A DNA stretch of 10,674 bases from Desulfobacterales bacterium (GTDB lineage Bacteria > Desulfobacterota > Desulfobacteria > Desulfobacterales > UBA11574), in contig JAAXQD010000249.1 in NCBI GenBank assembly GCA_012974475.1, positions 1 to 10,674 of the forward strand, given 5' to 3'. Position numbers and translations under genes: made by a program. Below are positions 6,453-10,674 of the stretch, one piece after another; positions within the stretch are counted from its first letter, which is position 1; every line of letters starts with the position of its first letter. The notes under the pieces were generated by a model. The model searched no databases, had not been told where the DNA came from, and saw nothing but the letters and a program-made list of their open reading frames with translations.

Positions 6453-6932
6453 TTAGAAGAGAGAATATTCTCCGATAGGTTCCTCCAGATCGTATACATA
6501 CATATTTCCGTCATCGGTCAAGTTGAGAACAACCATCCCGTAGGAATAATACAAATATCCATAAAACCTGTCATCCGGCCCTAAAATCTCGCTGAGCCAG
6601 GGATCATGCTGAGTGTTCGGATAGATCATTTGCGTAATCTCTATCAAGGTCTTTTGATCCCTGACCTTTTCCCACCTATCTCCCACCAGCGTCGTATCGT
6701 TATTTTTCGGATCGAACATGACCCCCAAAGGGTTTCTGACACCGTAATATCTTGCAAAAGAACCGGCATAATAGATATCGTAATCTTCCCAATTGTCGAT
6801 TAAATCCTGAATGACCACTTCGCCCGGGCCTTTAGGCAACATTTTGACCTGGCCGTAGTTCTTCAGGGATAGGGAACAGCCAAAGAGGGGCAGAAGGATT
6901 AAAAGCATGATTGAAAATCTAGGTTTATTCAT
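6453..6932 (-). CDS. hypothetical tyrosine-rich lipoprotein
   Basis: This 159-residue protein has a short lipoprotein signal (MNKPRFSIMLLILLPLFG-C19, lipobox LFGC). The mature domain is acidic and aromatic: an N-terminal part around GPGEVVIQDLIDNWEDYDIY, a central part with WEKVRDQKTLIEITQ, and a C-terminal part with RFYGYLYYSYGMVVLN and MYVYDLEEP, which looks like beta strands. I do not recognise the family. It is the first gene of the leftward set. A plausible promoter lies 30-60 bases upstream, and AGGGA lies about 11-12 bases before the ATG. Envelope location is well supported; function is unknown. Confidence 0.8.
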   Translation of the reverse strand: MNKPRFSIMLLILLPLFGCSLSLKNYGQVKMLPKGPGEVVIQDLIDNWEDYDIYYAGSFARYYGVRNPLGVMFDPKNNDTTLVGDRWEKVRDQKTLIEITQMIYPNTQHDPWLSEILGPDDRFYGYLYYSYGMVVLNLTDDGNMYVYDLEEPIGEYSLF

Positions 6933-6964
6933 TTTTCTTATATTCCCTTTGCACGTGTTTCAGT

Positions 6965-6993
6965 TTTATGAAAAACCATTCCTTTGAAATCAA
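6965..6993 (-). promoter_or_regulatory. candidate promoter for the leftward lipoprotein/SLOG/BamE-like set
   Basis: The minus strand reads TTGATT (6993-6988), 17 bases, then CATAAA (6970-6965); each hexamer is 4/6 to consensus. The expected transcript would start about 25 bases before the Tyr-rich lipoprotein ATG and could run through all three leftward genes. Confidence 0.4.
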
Positions 6994-7422
6994 GCCATTC
7001 TCAACCAACAACCGGGTGAAGCATCAACCTGGATCGAGTTTTCCATTAGAAGCCCTTTTGAAACGAATCGGTTATTTTGATAAAGTTGCACTGCCGTTTG
7101 TTGTCATCTTGCAGGCCAAGAAGGATGTGTATTTCCGACAATGTAATATATAGTTGGTTTTAGGTCAAATGGATATAAAAGAGCCGGGAAAACCGTGGGG
7201 CATCGTTTCCAATTCCGGCAATTCGGAACCGGCTTGAATCGCATTATTTAGCCGTTGGAACCAAGATCCTTTTTGGACGCCGATGAACCGTGAAAAAACT
7301 AGAAAAGAAAACAGGATGAAGATTGTAATCCACCCTGTTCATAATAGATCTTTTATCCCCACGATGTCACCAGCTTGTCAAGACTCGAAAAAAAATACAT
7401 TGTGGCAGTCAAACCTTTGCAA
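6994..7422. other. intergenic stretch with no supported gene
   Basis: I see no gene with a ribosome-binding site or recognisable domain here. A 61-codon forward frame from 6968 has no ribosome-binding site. A 47-codon one from 7284 also looks like chance. There are imperfect GC-rich inverted repeats near 7220-7262 (GGAACCGGCT against AGCCGTTGGAACC), but no terminator-like T-run. Confidence 0.4.
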
Positions 7423-7451
7423 TTGACATTTATGCTGGTAATTGCGATAAA
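7423..7451 (+). promoter_or_regulatory. promoter of the ihfA pseudogene
   Basis: TTGACA (7423-7428), a 17-base spacer and GATAAA (7446-7451) precede the old ihfA start by 45 bases. The -35 is perfect and the -10 is 4/6. The spacing to the start codon is ordinary, so transcription may continue through the pseudogene into the small membrane-protein gene. Confidence 0.5.
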
Positions 7452-7495
7452 TAACATATGATTCCAAGCTTTTATTTCATGAGGAGCCTCCCCAC

Positions 7496-7778
7496 ATGAC
7501 ATGAACAAAAGCCCAAGTCGTAAATTCAATCTACAACCCAGTCGGTTTGCTCAAAAACAAATCCAGAAAAATTGTGGCCCCCCATAGAGGTCATAAAAAA
7601 AACACTGGCATCCGGTGTGGACGTTCTGATATTTAATTTCTGCAAGTTCTATGAAAAGGGGAAGGAGGAACGGAACGGCAGGAATCCTGCAACTGGGGAT
7701 GACTTGATGCTTGAACCAAGGAAGGTTGTCACTTTTAGGTGTTCTGGCAAACTGACGGATAAAATCAACTCGAATTAG
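7496..7778 (+). pseudogene. ihfA: integration host factor alpha (HU/IHF family), decayed
   Basis: The original start is probably the ATG at 7496, with GAGGAG about 10 bases upstream. Codon 3 is now TGA where the family usually has Leu or similar (MTLTKA becomes MT-stop-TKA). The frame then continues TKAQVVNSIYNPVGLLKNKSRKIV, clearly the IHF-alpha N-terminal helices. At a run of six C's (7577-7582) the frame changes, and the rest reads IEVIKKTLASGVDVL, GRNPATGDDLM and RKVVTFRCSGKLTDKI, the DNA-binding arm and C-terminus. The two halves join with about one residue missing, as after a 2-base deletion. The normally conserved SGFGKF has become FNFCKF. One premature stop, one frameshift and lost glycines show a non-functional copy. 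An intact ihfA elsewhere in the genome is expected but not visible here. Confidence 0.88.
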
Positions 7779-7796
7779 AATGAAAGATGAAATATT

Positions 7797-8102
7797 ATGA
7801 ATGATGAAATAACGCCAAAAAACTATAAAGTTGAAGATTTAAAACTGAACAAATCTTATGAACAAGATAATAAGAGAAAAAACCGATTTTTTGAGTTTAT
7901 TACAGATTTTATTACAGGCTTTAGTGCCCTGATCGTTATAGGGTTAATACTATTTATAGTAATACCTGTATTGCTTATTGTTTTAAAGATTGGTGCTGTC
8001 CTAATCATTCCTATTTCCCTGACAGGTGCTTTTATAATTATAGTTGCCCTGTTGGGTAAATTCATAAGACACCTTTTAACAAAAAGGTCATGGGGCAAAT
8101 AA
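7797..8102 (+). CDS. small membrane protein with two predicted helices
   Basis: This 101-residue protein has a polar, Lys-rich N-terminus (1-30, including DNKRKNR) and two closely spaced hydrophobic segments, about 42-63 (FSALIVIGLILFIVIPVLLIV) and 66-88 (GAVLIIPISLTGAFIIIVALL). It ends in a basic tail (RHLLTKRSWGK). The short loop and basic tail suggest a hairpin with both ends cytoplasmic. No domain is recognised. The start has only a weak ribosome-binding site, and the gene begins 18 bases after the ihfA remnant, so it may be transcribed from that promoter. The base composition is more AT-rich than in its neighbours. Confidence 0.65.
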   Translation: MNDEITPKNYKVEDLKLNKSYEQDNKRKNRFFEFITDFITGFSALIVIGLILFIVIPVLLIVLKIGAVLIIPISLTGAFIIIVALLGKFIRHLLTKRSWGK

Positions 8103-8145
8103 AATCGGACAAAGACTTGAAATAACTCCAAAATTAAGTTTTGCC

Positions 8146-8173
8146 TTGACTTGAATAGATTCATACATAGATT
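8146..8173 (+). promoter_or_regulatory. candidate promoter of the SlyD-like gene
   Basis: TTGACT (8146-8151) and TAGATT (8168-8173) are 16 bases apart, with 5/6 and 4/6 consensus matches. Transcription would begin about 30 bases before the GTG start. Confidence 0.45.
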
Positions 8174-8208
8174 GATACTGTTATTAATCCAAATCAAAGG
8201 AGATCATC

Positions 8209-8703
8209 GTGGAAAAAGTTGAAAACGGTATTTTTGTTAGCGTGGACTACAAAGGAACATTGGCAAATGGCGAGGTGTTCGACACCAGCCGCGAACGCCA
8301 GCCGCTTGAAATACAAATGGGTGCAGGGCAGTTGATCAAGGGATTTGAAAATGAACTCATGGGGATGACTTTGGACGAAAAGAGGGTGTTTACCCTAGCA
8401 CCGGAAGACGCATACGGACAAAGAGATGAAAGCCTGACGCAGTCCTTTCCTACATCAGAAGTTCCCCCTGGAATGAATCCCCAGGTCGGCATGACCATCG
8501 GTCTCACCACTCCGGAAGGACGCCAGGTGCCTGCACGAATCGTTCATCTGGATGATGAAAAATTGACCATGGATTTAAATCACCCTCTGGCCGGCGAATC
8601 ATTGACTTTTGAAATTGAAGTCGTGGGCATCAGCAGCACCCAGACCCAGACGCCCATGTCCTGCGGTTCCGGGTGTGACTGTTCTTCGGGCTGCGATCAT
8701 TAA
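8209..8703 (+). CDS. slyD: SlyD-like FKBP-type peptidyl-prolyl cis-trans isomerase
   Basis: This 164-residue protein is complete. It catalyses cis-trans isomerisation of X-Pro bonds and acts as a chaperone in the cytosol; no signal peptide is seen. The FKBP fold is split in the SlyD manner: VDYKGTLANGEVFDTS (12-27), MGAGQLIKGFENEL (37-50) and PEDAYGQ (65-71), then the inserted chaperone (IF) domain at about 72-124, then the last strand NHPLAGESLTFEIEVVG (124-140). The tail carries C152, C156, C158, C162 and H164, a metal-binding cluster like, but shorter than, the His/Cys-rich nickel tail of E. coli SlyD. The start is GTG, supported by AAAGGAG about 8 bases upstream; no in-frame ATG fits the family length. 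It has its own promoter and terminator and so looks monocistronic. Confidence 0.95.
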   Translation: MEKVENGIFVSVDYKGTLANGEVFDTSRERQPLEIQMGAGQLIKGFENELMGMTLDEKRVFTLAPEDAYGQRDESLTQSFPTSEVPPGMNPQVGMTIGLTTPEGRQVPARIVHLDDEKLTMDLNHPLAGESLTFEIEVVGISSTQTQTPMSCGSGCDCSSGCDH

Positions 8704-8715
8704 CCCGCAATTTTC

Positions 8716-8742
8716 AAAGGGTCCCGACTATCGGGACCCTTT
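8716..8742 (+). terminator. intrinsic terminator hairpin after slyD-like gene
   Basis: A perfect 12-bp stem, AAAGGGTCCCGA (8716-8727) with TCGGGACCCTTT (8731-8742), closes a CTA loop 12 bases after the stop codon. The T-tract is short (only the TTT of the stem, then C), so efficiency may be modest; the stem itself is unambiguous. Confidence 0.65.
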
Positions 8743-8868
8743 CAAGGACTATTCTTACCCCAAAGGGGCAGCATTTCTTCAACACCATTGATTCACGGCA
8801 CTTTTACAAATCAACCATTACTTCAAATAAATTGCGTAATATATTGGTAACCCGGCAATTAAAAAACC

Positions 8869-8918
8869 GTCATTCCGGCCGCACCCCGGACTTGATCCGG
8901 GGGGAGAGCCGGAATCCA
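8869..8918. repeat. REP-like palindromic intergenic repeat
   Basis: This 50-base unit has nested inverted repeats. The outer arms are ATTCCGGC (8872-8879) and GCCGGAAT (8909-8916). The inner hairpin is CCCCGGA (8884-8890) with TCCGGGG (8896-8902). Sequences of the form CCCCGGACTTGATCCGGGG are widely scattered in the intergenic regions of several proteobacterial genomes. It directly abuts the point where the PAS-GGDEF remnant ends (8919). Confidence 0.75.
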
Positions 8919-9441
8919 CTAAGGGCTGATAATAAACAACAAATTCGCCAGGGCCATGAAAAGAAGGGCCCATGATGCACCGTCTGGTCGGCGGCTGAAT
9001 TGGTTCAAAACATCTTCCAATCGCATATAGAAGGAATTGCGGTTGGGAAGACCGGTGAGGGTATCATGATAGGCAATGAACGCGATCTCTTCCTCTTTTT
9101 TCTTTTTTTCAGTGATGTCCTGAAAAGTGATGACATTGTCCAGAGACCTTCCCTTGACGTCACTGAAACCCGCACCACTGATACTGATGTCCACTATTCG
9201 GCCGTCTTTAGCGTAAATAAAATGACTTCTCTCCTGCACCCAAACCATGCTTCCTTCTTGATTCCGGATGCGATACTCCCTGACATAAGAATTTCATGGC
9301 TTTTGAGAACATCGACCAGTGTTTTCTTTGCGGCTTCCAGGTCCTCTTCGACCACCATCGCCACCCATCGTTTTTTCCGAGTATTGAATTCTTCTTTTGG
9401 GTAACCGGTTAACGACTCGATCTTGTCGTCGAAAAAATCGA
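8919..9441 (-). pseudogene. PAS-GGDEF signalling protein remnant
   Basis: Read leftward from 9441, the first frame encodes a PAS domain segment (FFDDKIESLTGYPKEEF, then VVEEDLEAAKK). Near 9285 the frame changes to REYRIRNQEGSMVWVQERSH, continues through the PAS end ITFQDITEKKKKEEEI, and enters a diguanylate-cyclase domain at AYHDTLTGLPNRNSF. The GGDEF part stops about 45 residues in. The usual FMDLDNFK metal site reads FMALANLL, a stop follows at 8919, and the signature GGDEF loop is absent. The N-terminus is also missing: a stop sits just upstream of 9441. The intact ancestor would have sensed a signal through PAS and made or regulated cyclic di-GMP. This copy cannot be active. Confidence 0.8.
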
Positions 9442-9530
9442 CCGACTACGGGTCCAAGGTATAGGTTAGAAATGGTTAATAAGGCTGAGAATCTTATTGA
9501 CCTTTACAAAACTGTTTGGCAAGGATGTAG

Positions 9531-9656
9531 ACCCTGTTGGGTTTTAATACCGTAAGGCAAAATTGGAATCCATACGATCTGGTTTCTTCTGACGGCATTA
9601 AAGTAGAAGTTAAATCGGCAGCAGGTACCCAGAGTTGGCACCAACAATTGACATAA
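9531..9656 (+). pseudogene. PD-(D/E)XK nuclease-like remnant
   Basis: A stop-to-stop frame of 41 codons with no start reads NWNPYDLVSSDGIKVEVKSA followed by QSWHQ. The arrangement D-x(10)-E-V-K is the catalytic core of PD-(D/E)XK nucleases. The surrounding WxPYDL...KVEVKSA...QSW pattern resembles a group of small restriction-endonuclease-like proteins. The usual N-terminal helix and the C-terminal half are not found in frame, so this is a fragment. A frame from the ATG at 9472 may hold part of the decayed N-terminus, but I cannot support that. Confidence 0.5.
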
Positions 9657-10111
9657 TAGTTTCTTTCATTCAGTTGAAACGCGATACTGATTGGCATCGA
9701 TCGAAATTATGGATGAATTGTCCTCCGATGAGTCGGGCTGATCGACGTTTGAAGAACTCACGGCAGAAGGCCCCAATGCTTCAGGAAATAACGGAAGCGA
9801 TTGCATGGAGTATCGACAATAACGGGGTCACCCATTAAAGGGCAGGTCACCTAAACAAATAACAATTGACAAACCCAGCGAAATAGATTTGCCCTTTTTG
9901 AAAAAACGATTAAAGTGAAAAATATTTCAGACAGGAAGAAGCAAACATAGAATGAGATCAGCAGAATAAGGATTGGCACAAAATAAAAATCGAGTATAGG
10001 TGGAGTGCTGTTTTCAAAAGAGAATATATCTATTTTTAATATTTAAGCCCGTAATGTTGTCAAGAAACCTATTATTATTTAATGCAGTCATGTTCCATTA
10101 CAGCATATTGT
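9657..10111. other. gene-poor stretch with one unexplained open frame
   Basis: A forward frame (9635-9838) ends SRADRRLKNSRQKAP and LQEITEAIAWSIDNNG, which looks protein-like, but there is no good start or ribosome-binding site and I do not recognise it. It may be another remnant. From 9839 to 10111 the sequence is AT-rich with no gene; a TTGACA at about 9866-9871 lacks a matching -10. Confidence 0.35.
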
Positions 10112-10525
10112 TCAAGCAACTTTAAGAAAGCTCACACCTTTAAGGTGGAAGCTGAATATCAATATCTCGCAGATTCTATCTAAATTGTCTTGAAGGGCCT
10201 TTTTTTTGTAATTCCCTGTCAGGCGGTTTTCAGCCATTGCTTTAGCCATTACTGCAAGAAGCGGGACCCTCTGATAGAATTCTTGCTCCGCCCCTGTCTC
10301 AACCTCGGAGGTAATACCCGACTGAGCTTCTGAACTGGCCAATTGCAGGGAATGATAAAAAACGTGCCGGGCGTTTTCGATGATGGCAGTTTTGCGATAG
10401 TTTCCAATGGGACAATTTTCAAAATAAGCCTTGGCCATAATAATGAGAAGTTTCAATCGTGATAAAAAAATGTCGTCACTCGACATTGCTCTCATATCTA
10501 TAGAAGTCGGCCCCAATCTAATCAT
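10112..10525 (-). CDS. protein of unknown function with two diverged internal repeats
   Basis: The protein has 137 residues and no signal peptide. It contains two copies of a helical unit about 40 residues long, offset by exactly 63 residues without gaps: unit 1 at about 23-62 and unit 2 at about 86-125. Shared positions include MAKA (30-33 and 93-96), EN (36-37 and 99-100), GNY (41-43 and 104-106), K45/K108, A47/A110 and N51/N114; I count 15 identities in 40. The linker (63-85) is acidic and Ser/Thr-rich. I do not recognise the family. The ATG at 10525 has AAGGG about 9 bases upstream; ATGs at codons 11 and 14 are alternatives. Both units being intact argues for a real gene. Confidence 0.72.
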   Translation of the reverse strand: MIRLGPTSIDMRAMSSDDIFLSRLKLLIIMAKAYFENCPIGNYRKTAIIENARHVFYHSLQLASSEAQSGITSEVETGAEQEFYQRVPLLAVMAKAMAENRLTGNYKKKALQDNLDRICEILIFSFHLKGVSFLKVA

Positions 10526-10579
10526 AAAAATATCCCTTCAACCTTTAGCTTCCTGTCCCTCGATAACTTGAGATTTGGT

Positions 10580-10606
10580 TTTTTAAGCATTAACTATACT
10601 TGTCAA
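10580..10606 (-). promoter_or_regulatory. possible promoter of the duplicated-unit protein
   Basis: On the minus strand a perfect TTGACA (10606-10601) is followed after 15 bases by TAAAAA (10585-10580). The spacing is short and the -10 is poor, so only the -35 match is strong. It lies 55-80 bases before the ATG. Confidence 0.3.
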
Positions 10607-10619
10607 TTTAATCGTTTAC

Positions 10620-10639
10620 ATGCAAAATTCATGCAAAAT
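10620..10639. repeat. two 9-bp direct repeats, one helical turn apart
   Basis: ATGCAAAAT occurs at 10620-10628 and again at 10631-10639, an 11-base period. It lies just upstream of the -35-like TTGACA on the minus strand, a position suited to an activator or repressor site for the leftward gene. Confidence 0.35.
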
Positions 10640-10674
10640 CAAAAGGTTAAACAATATACATATACATATCAGAC

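Noticed and set aside
6968..7153. 61-codon forward frame
   Set aside because: It has no ribosome-binding site, overlaps the likely leftward promoter at 6965-6993, and shows no recognisable motif.
7459..7500. Possible 13-residue leader peptide (MIPSFYFMRSLPT) before the ihfA remnant
   Set aside because: It has no ribosome-binding site and no run of regulatory codons; it overlaps the ihfA ribosome-binding site and is probably chance.
7856..8197. 113-codon leftward frame
   Set aside because: It is antisense to the two-helix membrane protein; hydrophobic codons on one strand commonly leave the other strand open.
8758..8768. CCCCAAAGGGG hairpin as a second terminator
   Set aside because: The stem is only 4 bp and lacks a T-tract; the 12-bp hairpin at 8716-8742 already explains termination.
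9494..9697. 67-codon leftward frame
   Set aside because: It is opposite the nuclease-like fragment, whose motif favours the forward strand.
10650..10670. TATACATATACATAT-like short tandem repeat at the right edge
   Set aside because: It is a short AT-rich simple repeat cut by the window end and cannot be interpreted.

Overview
The window looks like one end of a metagenome-assembled contig from a Gram-negative, moderately AT-rich bacterium. Several lipoproteins with lipoboxes, an IHF-alpha remnant, a SlyD-type FKBP and a palindromic intergenic repeat point to a deltaproteobacterial lineage (Desulfobacterota), but this is inference from family content and not a phylogenetic result. The first 19 bases are the Nextera transposase adapter, so the left edge is a library artefact and the first gene is cut there.

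Layout. Bases 20-2095 (minus) hold most of a cytosolic M1 zinc aminopeptidase lacking its C-terminus. A 340-base intergenic region follows, with a weak leftward promoter and a Fur-box-like palindrome. It leads to a rightward gene (2436-3242) for an alpha-acetolactate decarboxylase carrying a lipoprotein signal. Bases 3243-3884 are gene-poor: a suspected dispersed repeat, a small doubtful ORF and a strong-looking leftward promoter. A leftward pair follows: a secreted SYLF/YSC84 protein (4178-4759) and, 10 bases downstream, a frameshifted BON-domain lipoprotein remnant (3885-4167). Bases 4787-5480 contain a perfect 17-base palindrome and a possibly broken gene. Next come three leftward genes, read in order from 6932 to 5498: a tyrosine-rich lipoprotein, a YpsA/SLOG-type 'putative molybdenum carrier', and a small BamE/SmpA-like lipoprotein.

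From about 7400 rightward the region mixes decayed and intact genes. It holds an ihfA pseudogene that keeps a promoter and most of its sequence, a small two-helix membrane protein, an intact SlyD-like peptidyl-prolyl isomerase with its own promoter and a 12-bp hairpin terminator, a palindromic repeat abutting a PAS-GGDEF pseudogene, a PD-(D/E)XK-like nuclease remnant, and a protein of unknown function built from two diverged copies of a ~40-residue unit.

How the genes work together: there is no obvious pathway or defence system. The common theme is the cell envelope: the intact or broken exported products are the decarboxylase, the SYLF protein, the BON remnant, the BamE-like protein and the Tyr-rich lipoprotein. 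Interleaved with these is an unusual density of pseudogenes: BON, ihfA, PAS-GGDEF and nuclease, plus possibly the 5101-5480 ORF. I found no tRNA, rRNA, CRISPR array, intact transposase or phage module.
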